Positions 12,735-21,652 of a stretch of DNA of 64,000 nt are shown in pieces. Made by a program: the position numbers and the translations under genes. The stretch's first letter is position 1. Every line of letters starts with the position of its first letter. Origin of the DNA: Prochilodus magdalenae (Eukaryota; Chordata; Actinopteri; Characiformes; Prochilodontidae); the NCBI GenBank assembly GCA_024036415.1, contig JAMWET010006981.1:17501-81500 (forward strand), given 5' to 3'. The notes under the pieces were generated by a model. The model did no database searches. It saw nothing but the letters and a program-made list of their open reading frames with translations, and was not told the origin of the DNA.

Positions 12735-14651
12735 GAGAACAATGCTGAACTACTGTGCTGCATTTTACTCATAATACTGCTTTAATAATTTGTTTTTTAT
12801 ATAAATATTATATTTCTCAAACAATAATCAGTAAACCATCAATAATGGGTCCATAACATGGAAAACTGTTACACAAGTCTTAATATAGGATGCATATATT
12901 ATGTATGTATGTATGTGTATATGCACATTATAGTGTTCACTCCCTGGTTTATTAACGGAATACAAATAAATACATTAAAAATAATAATAATAATAAATAC
13001 ATATATTTTTTAATATGTATGTATGTATGAACTAAGCACCAAAAAAAAAAAAACGAAGTTTTTCCGTCCGCTTTTTGTGATGTCACAAAAGTGTTCATGC
13101 TATAGTTATATAAGGTTAACTTCAGACTGCAGGCAAACCAATCTGATTTGTTTCCCAAATCTGGTCTTCTGAAACGACAGTCCAGGCTGTTATTTGATCA
13201 GATCAGATTTGTGTGTCTAGACATCAGCGACCCATCTGTACGAGCTACAGTGGTAATGACATGGGCAATCCCTAGCCATTCTGTCCCACCGGATTTAACA
13301 TCGCTGGTGTGCTGTTTTAGAATTAACACCAAAACCCTTTGAAGTTTAATTTGGGCTGCAAGACCATCCAGAATGAGCTGGACTCGATTTGTATAATTGG
13401 TGCCCAGATTATTAAAAATCAACCTGGATGCGATCTGGATTTGCCAAAAAAACACTTTCACGGTGGCAGTCTGAACAAGGTCAAAACGTGTTAAGCCTGG
13501 ACTGTTTATAGAATTCGACTGGATAGCCAATCACAGCAGAGATCATTTCCATGAGCATTTTTAAAGGTACTCTATACAAAAAAGACATGTTTAATTTAAT
13601 ACAAAAACAACAACACTGGAATGCAGTCATGTGAAAATTAATTAAAGCTGTTTTTGGTACATCAACCTCACACAATGTTTGGATGCCAGGAGGGGAAATA
13701 AAATCCATCATATTTTTTACATATTGACCCTTTAAAATAATGTGTTCATGAATCCTGACAGACTGACCGTTACAGTAATGCTAATATAGGGCTAAACACA
13801 GCTAAAGGTGTTCACCAGGTAGCTCTACTTTCCACCACTGCTCTCCAAACCTCCTCCTAATCACACCTGAACCTGAACACCAATGAATGAAGACCGAAGG
13901 CCAAAGACTGAAGGCCCCAGGCAGGCTGGGATAGCAGGCTAGACTGGGATAGCAGGCTAGGCTAACAGCATTCCGGGTTGGGCTAAAGCTCGCTTCTCCT
14001 ACACAAGTTCATTCATTCATTCTGGATGCACACATGAATCAAACCATAAACCTGAGCCAGGTGAGAGGCAGCAGGGTCACCCTGCCCCGATAACACCCGT
14101 CTCTAAAGGCAGAAAGCCCTGGAAGCAGCCTTCCTGTCAGACTGGGTCGGTACTTCCGCATGTAGGTGCAGCTCAGAACACCACATACCCATGTTTGTGT
14201 TTTACACATGACGTACATCCGTATTTCTATATAGCTATAAGCTTCACCGGCTCGCCTCCTTAAGACCCCAAAACAGGCACAAGAAAAGGGCCATAGTGCG
14301 TTAGCTTCTCATTCACGATTCCCATTCCACCTTAAATGGTGCAGCAGCTTCACTCCAGCGCCTGCAGGCGCCTCAACCAGCCTGCTGCACCATTTAAGGT
14401 GGAACGGACTGGACTGCTAGGAGACCGGCTAACTGGAAGCCTCACAGTCTAGACGTGTAAACAACAACCGCGAACTAACAGAACCCCAAACAGTGCAATC
14501 CTGGTTCTGATCTAGCGAATCCGGACGAGCCGGTCCCGGTTTGCATTAGCCCGGTGCTGTGCTGTGCTGTAGCCCCGGTCTCTCTGTTCAAACCCCCCCT
14601 CATAACAAAAGCCCCGGAGCTCCGGCTGCACTTACTCAGCTCGTACGACAT
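821..14651 (-). CDS. wdr1: WD repeat protein 1 (actin-interacting protein 1), 5' nine coding exons
   Basis: WDR1/AIP1 is a cytosolic WD40 protein that works with ADF/cofilin to disassemble actin filaments. Nine minus-strand exons (14651-14636, 12514-12393, 10173-10083, 9139-8992, 8564-8384, 4106-4029, 3827-3747, 1849-1616, 908-821) join in frame to 1039 nt, about 346 codons. The product follows the vertebrate protein nearly residue for residue: [14 protein letters not shown] at the start, [50 protein letters not shown]. Known AIP1 structures have two seven-bladed propellers; this part covers the first and the beginning of the second. All introns inside are GT-AG except the last donor, which looks U12-type. 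The remaining ~260 residues lie beyond the left edge. No frameshift or stop is seen. Gene identity is near certain. Confidence 0.96.
1616..1849 (-). CDS. wdr1: wdr1 coding exon 8
   Basis: 234 bases, 78 codons, [18 protein letters not shown] to NRALRVIK, including KLWD at a blade end and the highly conserved [10 protein letters not shown]. Acceptor CTTGCAG, donor GTGAGA, phase 0 both ends. A GGTGGTGCC-type minisatellite lies in the intron just upstream of the acceptor. Confidence 0.96.
1871..1974. repeat. 12-bp minisatellite (GGCACCACCACG)n
   Basis: Imperfect tandem copies of a 12-base unit, in the wdr1 intron 22 bases from the exon 8 acceptor. In the transcript the units read as GGTGG-rich sequence immediately upstream of a 3' splice site. 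Confidence 0.85.
1975..3055. other. AT-rich intronic sequence of wdr1
   Basis: AT-rich sequence with a short AAT repeat at about 2488-2508. No exon or transposon coding seen. Confidence 0.5.
3060..3660. repeat. CAGA/CACAGAGA array
   Basis: About 600 bases made only of ACAGAC, ACACAGAG and related tetranucleotide steps, with regions of regular 32-base higher-order periodicity around 3295-3480. All long open frames here are low-complexity artefacts (alternating Cys, Leu, Ser, Val). In the wdr1 transcript it is a long pyrimidine-biased (UCUG) tract. Confidence 0.95.
3747..3827 (-). CDS. wdr1: wdr1 coding exon 7
   Basis: 81 bases, 27 codons, [11 protein letters not shown] to AHEGGIYA, phase 0 at both ends. 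Acceptor CTTCCAG, donor GTATGT. The donor lies about 85 bases from a 600-bp CAGA-type array in the next intron. Confidence 0.94.
4029..4106 (-). CDS. wdr1: wdr1 coding exon 6
   Basis: 78 bases, 26 codons, [20 protein letters not shown] to GADGQ, phase 0 at both ends. Acceptor CTCTAG, donor GTGGGG. Separated from exon 5 by a 4.3-kb intron with transposon debris. Confidence 0.94.
4131..4155. repeat. GA microsatellite
   Basis: A run of GA dinucleotides in wdr1 intron 5, about 25 bases upstream (in transcript sense) of exon 6. Confidence 0.9.
4548..4936 (+). mobile_element. Tc1/mariner-like transposase fragment, copy 1
   Basis: An open stretch codes a peptide with [20 protein letters not shown] and [13 protein letters not shown], resembling the N-terminal helix-turn-helix DNA-binding region of Tc1-like transposases. 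The rest of the transposase is missing. The block is almost identical to 37019-37410, including non-coding flank on the right. It lies in wdr1 intron 5. Confidence 0.75.
4937..6300. other. wdr1 intron 5, low-information sequence
   Basis: AT-rich with a short TA run near 5022-5036 and an A/T-only stretch to about 5110. No exon or named element recognised. Confidence 0.45.
6300..7070. mobile_element. possible decayed DNA transposon segment
   Basis: Text such as CAGTATGGCGTCGGGCCGCC near 6327 resembles the reversed 5' coding part of Tc1-like elements of fish that begin with a short HTH region. No intact frame remains. This is a tentative family call from general resemblance. Confidence 0.3.
7071..8383. 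other. wdr1 intron 5, proximal part
   Basis: Contains a poly-A run at about 7214-7225 and a CA/CCCA tract at 8329-8370 close to the exon 5 donor. Nothing else recognised. Confidence 0.45.
8384..8564 (-). CDS. wdr1: wdr1 coding exon 5
   Basis: 181 bases coding [15 protein letters not shown] through [10 protein letters not shown]. Acceptor CCTGCAG, donor GTGAGT. Ends in phase 0. A short CA tract lies just inside the following intron (about 8333-8370). Confidence 0.95.
8992..9139 (-). CDS. wdr1: wdr1 coding exon 4
   Basis: 148 bases coding [15 protein letters not shown] through VAVVGEGRE, including a WD dipeptide ending a propeller blade. Acceptor GTCTCAG, donor GTGAGA. Leaves AA, which the next exon completes as Lys. 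Confidence 0.95.
9140..10082. other. wdr1 intron 3
   Basis: An open frame on the plus strand at 9325-9750 has no recognisable domain and no supporting splice signals. No repeat family named. Confidence 0.4.
10083..10173 (-). CDS. wdr1: wdr1 coding exon 3
   Basis: 91 bases coding [14 protein letters not shown] through GFYIASG, with acceptor CTTCTAG and donor GTGAGA. The trailing G plus AT of the next exon gives the Asp of the conserved SGDVSGK. Confidence 0.94.
10906..11159. mobile_element. short inverted-repeat element (MITE-like), copy A
   Basis: A 254-bp unit beginning ATATCATCGCTGTCC and ending GGACAGCGACGTTAT, so the ends are inverted repeats. The body matches copies B (31269-31523) and C (40287-40542) over its whole length. 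It has no coding capacity. It lies in wdr1 intron 2. Confidence 0.85.
11160..12392. other. wdr1 intron 2, distal part
   Basis: No exon, transposase or tandem repeat recognised. Confidence 0.4.
12393..12514 (-). CDS. wdr1: wdr1 coding exon 2
   Basis: 122 bases from the acceptor TTCTGCAG to the donor GTGAGT, coding from [14 protein letters not shown] to IIRNID. Ends in phase 0 at codon 46. It forms the first strands of the N-terminal propeller. Confidence 0.95.
12702..12734. repeat. ATT microsatellite
   Basis: Eleven ATT units in wdr1 intron 1. Confidence 0.95.
14325..14404. repeat. perfect 23-bp inverted repeat with nested palindrome
   Basis: Left arm 14325-14347 and right arm 14382-14404 are exact reverse complements, with a 34-base spacer. 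The spacer itself carries a 14-base palindrome, GCGCCTGCAGGCGC, at 14358-14371. It lies in wdr1 intron 1, about 230 bases from exon 1. It could be a small transposon relic or a cruciform-forming element. Confidence 0.9.
14636..14651 (-). CDS. wdr1: wdr1 coding exon 1
   Basis: Sixteen coding bases giving MSYEL plus the first base of a Lys codon, followed by the donor GTAAGT. The start is chosen because the vertebrate protein begins with a matching M-x-Y-E pentapeptide and the splice to exon 2 restores K-R-VFASLPQ. The exon sits at the edge of the CpG-rich promoter. Confidence 0.93.
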
Positions 14652-14816
14652 GACGGCGCTGATCCACCACACCGGACTGAACGGGGGGCAAAACAAAAAA
14701 CCTCACACAAAACACAAAACGCTACCGGAGCCCGGACCCGATAAAGCTGCGTGTATATGTGTGTGAGTGTTTCTCGCGGAAGTGCACGCGCCCCTCCGCC
14801 CCGCTCGCGCCTTTGC

Positions 14817-14826
14817 CCAAATATAG
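14817..14826 (+). promoter_or_regulatory. CArG-like box (proximal)
   Basis: CCAAATATAG matches the SRF consensus CC(A/T)6GG at nine of ten positions, about 165 bases upstream of the wdr1 ATG. WDR1 is a reported SRF/MRTF-responsive cytoskeletal gene, which makes the match worth noting, but a 9/10 match can arise by chance. Confidence 0.4.
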
Positions 14827-14999
14827 TAAAGCGGCGGCTCGGGCCCGTGCAGGAAGTGACGTGTGGTGGCTGGGATGAGTGGGTGATGGAGCTGCTTCTG
14901 GGTTTAGTGCTCATGACTCACGTTTTAGACGATACGGTGTGTCTCGCGCGTTCGAAGCGCCATAAATCGACATATATGTCCTCTCGCGCGCTGGAATGG

Positions 15000-15009
15000 C
15001 TTTATAAGG
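15000..15009 (-). promoter_or_regulatory. CArG-like box (distal)
   Basis: Read on the gene strand it is CCTTATAAAG, nine of ten positions of CC(A/T)6GG, about 350 bases upstream of the wdr1 ATG. Confidence 0.4.
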
Positions 15010-15060
15010 GCGCATAGGCGCGCGCATGCGCGTGTTAGGCTCTTACTTGACGTACGATCT

Positions 15061-16215
15061 GTCTACCTGGATCACGAGAGGTGTAGAAACAGTGTGGATA
15101 GGTGGGTTTACTGTGCTATAGTGACCCCCACACCAAGATATAGTATACTCTACATACAGTATAAGCCCATATAATACAATAATAAAAAAAACAGCTATAT
15201 TTTATATTTCATAAACGCTGTCCCTTACCGACCTCCTGTTTACCAGGAAGCCTACCATACAGGAAAACAACAGCTGATAAGTTCATGCTCCTCTAAGCTG
15301 ATCTGGTGCTGGTTTAGCTGGTCAACCTGTGTGGTCATCCCAGCACCAAAAACACCACACAGGTCGGTGCTGCTGGTGACCAGGGTGGCATTTTGCCAGA
15401 GGCCCGGTTGCTGTGTGTGTCGTCAAATTTGGCATGCTTGCACACCCTATGTTGAGCACTGTAAAAGCAGCCGTGTTCGTTACCGTGTGTTAATTGAGGT
15501 CCTCATGTCACTGCCATGCTCGTCAGATGGTGCTTGCCAACCTTCTATCAGGTGATTCTGATGCAAAGACGTTCCCTGGTACTAACTGTTCTCCTCCATC
15601 GCCAAATTATTAGGTAAAGCTACACTGCAATGCGGCTTATGGAGTAGCTGTCATCACTGATGTCGTCACGTTCGCTTCATTCCCGCTCTACTGTATGATA
15701 CGGTTATAAACCTTGCTAGATGACCAGCTAGATCAGCATACACCAGCATCATCTAGTTTAGACCGGAATGGAACTGATACTGGTCTTTGCTGGTTTTTGT
15801 CCGGCAGGGTCGGAGTGAAACAGAACAGGGATGTTCTACATAGTTAAGCAGGTTCTACAGTGGTAGAATGTTTTAGTCTCCATCTCTGGCGTATTCCTGT
15901 TAGCTGTGAATTAGGGAACATTGGGACTGACATATCTCAGGATTCACCATGGTTTTGTACCATGAAAGTATATTTTCAAACCAATTTTTTTTGTTTTTAA
16001 TTATTGAGCTTTTAATATAATTTACAGTTTTAAATAAAAACAGCAGTAAACATCCCCTGTGTAAAGTAAAAGCTGTTATATTTGAATAAAATTATTTACA
16101 CAGATTCCTAAAAGTATGTGATATTTACTTTTCTACCTTTTAGTAAAATACTTTTTCTACAATTTTAAAATAAGTTTTTTAAATAATATTTTTTAACTTA
16201 TTGTTTATTTAGGAA
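15061..16215. other. intergenic sequence between wdr1 and znf518b
   Basis: No gene recognised. The stretch from about 15960 is AT-rich. Confidence 0.45.
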
Positions 16216-16455
16216 ATCATTGCTCTCCACGAAAAACGCAAATCTCATTCACATGTATAATTTTTGTATTTTTTTAATTAATTTTTTTTTTTTTTACATT
16301 TGAACACAGTAGCTACTGTTCAAAACTTCATCACCCAAAACTGCTTGAAAAAAAGTCAGGTTGTATTTTTTTCTTTACTTACACTAAAACCGAGCTAGCT
16401 TTTTGCTCTTTCCTGTAAATTTGCTGTTTCGGAGTTTTTCTTTGGACAGGGATGA
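16216..16455. mobile_element. short inverted-repeat element, diverged copy D
   Basis: Starts AATCATTGCTCTCCACGAAA and ends GTTTTTCTTTGGACAGGGAT, recalling the termini of copies A to C, and keeps internal words such as CAAAACTGCTTGAAAAA and CTCTTTCCTGTAAA. Much more diverged than the other copies, so an older insertion. Confidence 0.6.
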
Positions 16456-16703
16456 AACTTGGGTACTTATTGAGGTTGATTAGCCCAAAACCGGCAACCA
16501 AAACAAATGTATTCGAGAGCTTTCCAAACGAAACACTCAAGCGTCAGTCTCTCTCACTACCCCTGACTCTCTCCGCTAATCTGCCCTGCTTTGTTTCCTG
16601 AAGGATGATGATGTGCACAGTCCCTCCCGCTCCCCCTTCAGTTTAATAGAAGAAAGAATTTCGAGTTCAGCATTAACTTCATTACTTGCCAAGATCAACC
16701 AAG

Positions 16704-16920
16704 GTGGTTGGTGTAGCTCAGTGGATAACACCACTACCTGGGCAGCCACCAGCACATGAGGGAGACTGGGGTTTGAATCCCGGTCTGGGTGACTATGCTG
16801 TGCTATACCAATAAGAGTCCATGGGTAAGACTCCTAACACTACACTGGCCCACCTGTAGTATGATTAACCTTGTAAGTTGCTCTGGATAAGAGCGTCAGC
16901 TACATGTCGTAAATGTAAAT
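16704..16920 (+). mobile_element. tRNA-derived SINE, copy 1
   Basis: The head has RNA polymerase III promoter boxes: an A-box-like TGTAGCTCAGTGG at 16712-16724 and a B-box-like GGTTTGAATCC at 16770-16780. The tail ends CTCTGGATAAGAGCGTC...GTAAATGTAAAT, a 3' tail shared by many fish SINEs and LINEs. It also resembles 46535-46755. It is a retroposon, not a functional tRNA gene. Confidence 0.85.
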
Positions 16921-17109
16921 CTGTCTCCAGCAGGGGGAAGCAACTGCAGCTCACTTTGCTTCTATTGATTTAATTATAATGTCCTTATAATGGTTCCTTA
17001 CCAAGAGCTGTGGCCATGGTTGTGTTTACTATTACATGCATTGGCTACGTGTCTTTAAATGATCTAACAGGGTGCAGAACCTTCAACATGACTGACGAGA
17101 TTACAGATA

Positions 17110-17340
17110 GACAGACAGACAGACAGACAGATAGATAGATACTTTATTGTTCCTGAAGAAAATTTAGCAGCCAGGAGTCCAGGAGTTTAGATGTACAGTA
17201 TATACTATAGAGTGTCCAGAGTGTCCAGGAGTGCAGCTATACAGGATATACTGTAGAGTGTCCAGGAGTGCAGATATACAGTGAAGTGTCCAGAGTGTCC
17301 AGGAGTTTAGATGTACAGTATATACAGTAAAGTGTAATGA
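17110..17340 (-). mobile_element. retroposon 3' end with GACA/GATA tract, reversed
   Basis: A GACA/GATA run is followed by ATACTTTATTGTTCCTGAAG, the reverse of the AATAAAGTATC retroposon tail seen at 43305-43351. Next comes a short tandem of GTCCAGGAGT(G/T)(T/C)AG-type units to about 17340. Confidence 0.55.
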
Positions 17341-17559
17341 TGTAAATAAATAAACCTCTGATTTAACTAGAGAATTTAGTCCTCATCTGTCCACATCTGT
17401 CCTAGTCTGTCCTCCTCCCTCTTCCTGCCCCGTTGGGAAAGTGGCTTCGGGGCAACAGCACTATTTCTTCATGATCACATGCTGGACTGATGGCAGGTTT
17501 GACACTACAGTGAATCACCATTTGATGTACAAAGAGTTATAAGCAGACCGGATATGCCG

Positions 17560-18400
17560 GTGCTAGCTGGTTAGCATGCTAACTTAAGTAGATATCTCTG
17601 CAACACTATGCGTGGAAGACCAGTATGCACTGGGACGTCAGTATCTGATTATGTAGTGGTGGTACCTCAGGGAGCGGCTTGGGAATGTCCACACCTGTGC
17701 TATCTTATCGGAGGTGTTATCTTGTAAGGGAGATTGGGAACACTGGTCACCATGCTTGTGGCAAGGTCACGTGAATGATCAGAATTCTAATGAGCTGTTT
17801 GTGCGAACAGACAAGCAACTTTGGCAGAAATCACTCGCATGTTTAATCCTGCAGGGCAGTGCAGCGTTCTTTAGCTTCCATGGGATACGATAGCAGACGA
17901 TAGCAGACTCTGTTAACCCCACCACCACACCGGACACGGCGCCTCACTCAGGCTCATGGGGTACCTAACTGGGACATGTGCCGTGGTCCGATGAGTCACA
18001 GCTGATGGTAGGGTTCTTATGAGGCACAAACCCCACGAAGCCATGGATCTCAGTGGTCAACAAAGCACTGCGCAGGCTTGTGATGGTGCCATACCTGTGT
18101 GGGGTGTGAGTGTGTGTGTGCCTAAACACGTCACTGACCTGTGCCAGCTACGTTGGGCTGCTTGGTGAGCATTTGGAGCCCTTCATGAACTTCACATACC
18201 CCAACTATGATGGGATATTCCCGCAGGACAATGCACCATGCCCTCGGCCCACGTCGTCAAGAATTGGTTGGAGCATTCTCAAGTATTCCAATGAACGATG
18301 TGGCCTGCATGTTCGCTCAACATTAGCCCAATCCAGGTATTTCAGTATCAAACTCATTAGCACGCTGGCCAATGTTCAGCCTCACTCACAAGATAACACC
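17560..18400 (+). mobile_element. decayed Tc1-like transposase
   Basis: Separated coding islands match the Tc1 DDE transposase order: a TGGTCCGATGAGTCACA segment near 17983 (the W-S-D-E-S motif around the second catalytic Asp region), then EPFMNFTYPNYDG and IFPQDNAPCPRP at about 18177-18250 (the QDNAP motif). Stops and indels break it. No intact gene. Confidence 0.75.
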
Positions 18401-18743
18401 TCACAGCCTATACATTCCCAAGCTGGTAACACCACTTCATATCAATGTATATACCGCTGTCCCATGACTTCTGGTAAGTCACTGTAGTTATAATCATCAT
18501 CCAATATCTAGTCTGGCTAATTATTATGTTCAGATCAAATCACTTTTATTGTCATGTCACATTTTCACAGGTATGAAGATGAGTGAAAAAATGCAAAAAA
18601 TATACATTAGACAATAAATATACACAATACTAAGCATTAAAATCTCTGTTTATCCTAATATACAGCTTTATATAACAGTAAATAGTTATATAAAAAAGAT
18701 ATATCAGATATACACTGACTACCATTGATATATTATACCTATA

Positions 18744-18745
18744 TA

Positions 18746-18816
<71 letters not shown>

Positions 18817-18825
18817 CATATATAT
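18744..18825. repeat. TA microsatellite
   Basis: About 80 bases of nearly pure TA with two ACAT interruptions. Confidence 0.95.
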
Positions 18826-18929
18826 CTTACAGCCCAGATCAATGGTATCAGACTATCTGATACAGTGGCAAGACTTTTCTCAGGGATAAACAGAAATCGT
18901 TTAAAACGGATTATACAGTTAACGCATAG

Positions 18930-19760
18930 CTACAGAATGCACGCCACCCCCATTCCAAACATGGCGACCTCCCTCCCGAACTCAGGCACGCACGGGGTTA
19001 ACACGTGATCACACTTCTCAACGCGCGTTTAAACTCACACCTAACACGCCGAGCAGGCGTTTAAACTGGTTCCCAACACAGTCCCAACACAATCTGGTGT
19101 TCAGTGAGTTGAAGAGCGCGCGGGAACGCACCGTAAACGAAGACGCTGCTAACTGCGCTCCGGCACGCGCAGGGTTAAGCCGGGAGAGCTCGTGACTGTG
19201 TAGAGCTCTACTGCAGCAGAGCGCGCAGCCAATGGCGTTCATGCAGCCCCGGAGCAGCGCAACTGACCGAGCACGGCTGAACTTAGCGCAATAAAGCGCC
19301 ACGAGTAAATACATCTCGGTTCGTCCGACTTTCAGAAACGGATTACACTCGTGATGGGCGATTCCAGGGGGCTACGGCGCAGAGAAAGGTCGGTATGCGC
19401 GGTTTCTGCTGTAACACTGGGGGGAGCGAGGGGAGAGGGAGGCGGGGGGACTCGTCATGGCGACGTTTTGTCCTAACAATGAAGCTGTGCTAAGACACGT
19501 TAGGGAAACCGCTGCCTGTTCCGGTAGAGACCCCCACATCAGCAGCTTCGGTCGCCGAAGTGACGATGTGGCTCGCGCGAGACTGGCGGCCGTGCCCGTT
19601 TTAACGGTTGTTGTCGTGTTAACGCAGCATGGCGGTATTTTCGTCCTGAGGTTATTCTAAACCCACCCCTCATCCTCCCCCTCCCTCTCGCTTTCCTGCA
19701 CAGCCTCTCAGGGCTGCGGTGCTGCTGCTGCTGCTGCTGCTGGTACACGATACAGGCTCA
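18930..19760 (+). promoter_or_regulatory. CpG-rich region, probable znf518b promoter and non-coding first exon
   Basis: CpG-dense sequence with three ATGGCG motifs in plus orientation (18961, 19457, 19629); such motifs fit the YY1 site CAANATGGCGGC found just downstream of starts in CpG-island promoters. The nearest downstream plus-strand gene is znf518b, whose coding exon has an acceptor-like site upstream. Small open frames inside show no recognisable protein. A CTG/CAG run lies at 19719-19741. Assignment is by position and composition. Confidence 0.55.
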
Positions 19761-20638
19761 GGGAAAGCCTGAACGGAAGCCCCCTTCGGGGATCTGGCGA
19801 AGTGTGCCACCTGGTCAATGCTGCCCTCCGTACAGCACATTCAGAGAGATCCCTGCGTAGAGCTCGGAGTATTTTGATAGCCCAACGTGGCGTATCTGTA
19901 AACGTTTCTTAGTGATTTTTATTAACATATAATAACACATAGATAATAACATATACAACATATAGATGTATATATAGATATATATAAAGATAAATAGTCT
20001 TATAAGGGCTGAGGAGTAATATTAAGTTGAGTCTGTACGGTAAACGTGTGGTGTACCTTAGCAACATTCAAAAACAAACGTTTTTGAAACGTTTGATGTG
20101 CGCATGCGCGGTCCGGTTCTCGCCCGCGTTGCCTTATTACCGCACGATTATTATTATTTTATTATAATGTAATATTTTATTTTATTTATTGAGATGATTC
20201 AAAATGTATCTCCTATTGTTGCATCCTAATTTGATTTTAATGTTAAGCTTGTGTTCAGTTAGTTTGGCACGTTGTGTTATTTTTTATATGTATATATATA
20301 TAATTTTTTTTATAATTTTATTTTATTTTTTTAAGAAAAAATAAAAATAAGTAAATTTCTTTATAATCACATGATGCTATTGCATTTGACCGCATTGGCT
20401 GGTGTACATTATTTACACAATGCTAAACTGTTGTTGCGCATACAGATTCCATAACGTTTGAATGGAAATAGGGCTGTGATGGTGCGGTGTATACGAGCGA
20501 ACACTCTGCAATAGACTATTTAAGACTGTCATGATCACCACATTGTAAAGAATGTGGATCTGTTGCTCGATATTATTTATGTATATTGGCCAAGAAGTGC
20601 AAAAAAATTTTAATTTTAGAAAAGTGTGTTAGACCCGC
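19761..20638. other. likely znf518b intron 1, proximal part
   Basis: Becomes AT-rich after about 19,900. No gene or named element recognised. Confidence 0.4.
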
Positions 20639-21652
20639 CCTTCTAGTACCTCTACCAGCTCTACTAGGTCTACTGCCTCCACTACCTCTACTAGCTCTAG
20701 TACCTCTACCAGCTCTAGTATCTCTACTAGCTCTAGTACCTCTACTAGCTCTAGTACCTCTACTAGCTCTAGTACATCCACTACATTTACTAGCTCTAGT
20801 ACCTCTACTAGCTTTACTAGTTCTAGTACCTCTACTAGCTTTACTAGCTCTAGTACCTCTACTAGCTTTACTAGCTCTAGTACCTCTACCAGCTTTACTA
20901 GCTCTAGTACCTCTACTAGCTTTACTAGTTCTAGTACCTCTACCAGCTTTACTAGCTCTAGTACCTCTACTAGCTCTAGTACATCCACTACATTTACTAG
21001 CTCTAGTACCTCTACCAGCTTTACTAGCTCTAGTACCTCTACCAGCTTTACTAGCTCTAGTACCTCTACCAGCTTTACTAGCTCTAGTACCTCTACTAGC
21101 TTTACTAGCTCTAGTACCTCTACCAGCTTTACTAGCTCTAGTACCTCTGCTAGCTTTACTAGCTCTAGTACCTCTACCAGCTTTACTAGTTCTAGTACCT
21201 CTACTAGCTTTACTAGCTCTAGTACCTCTACCAGCTTTACTAGTTCTAGTACCTCGACTAGCTTTACTAGCTCTAGTACCTCTACTAGCTGTAGTCCATC
21301 CACTACCTTTACTAGCTCTAGTACCTCTACCAGCTTTACTAGTTCTAGTACCTCTACTAGCTTTACTAGCTCTAGTACCTCTGCTAGCTTTACTAGTTCT
21401 AGTACCTCTACTAGCTTTACTAGCTCTAGTACCTCTACCAGCTTTACTAGTTCCTAGTACCTCTACCAGCTTTACTAGTTCTAGTACCTCTACTAGCTTT
21501 ACTAGCTCTAGTACCTCTACTAGCTTTACTAGTTCTAGTACCTCTACTAGCTTTACTAGCTCTAGTACCTCTACCAGCTTTACTAGCTCTAGTACCTCTA
21601 CTAGCTGTAGTCCATCCACTACCTTTACTAGCTCTAGTACCTCTACCAGTAG
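20639..21652. repeat. 27-bp minisatellite, about 1 kb
   Basis: Tandem copies of a 27-base unit built from CTCTAGTACCTCTAC(C/T)AG plus CTTTACTAG. The left end shows an 18-base form lacking the 9-base CTTTACTAG block. Variant blocks with AGTACATCCACTACATT and CTGTAGTCCATCC recur. As 27 is a multiple of three and the units lack stops, long open frames appear on both strands; there is no sign they are genes. Probably inside znf518b intron 1. Confidence 0.95.

Larger units (their letters stand above)
14652..15060 (-). promoter_or_regulatory. wdr1 CpG-rich promoter region
   Basis: CpG density rises sharply upstream of the wdr1 start codon, with several CGCG steps and alternating GC/CG sequence at about 15012-15033. 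The position directly 5' of exon 1 makes this the promoter and 5' UTR. The transcription start cannot be placed from the sequence. Confidence 0.75.

Noticed and set aside
16704..16790. Possible tRNA gene
   Set aside because: A and B boxes are present but no cloverleaf with acceptor stem can be drawn, and the SINE body and tail follow.
19018..19314. 98-codon minus-strand frame in the CpG island
   Set aside because: GC-rich promoter sequence gives chance frames; no recognisable domain.
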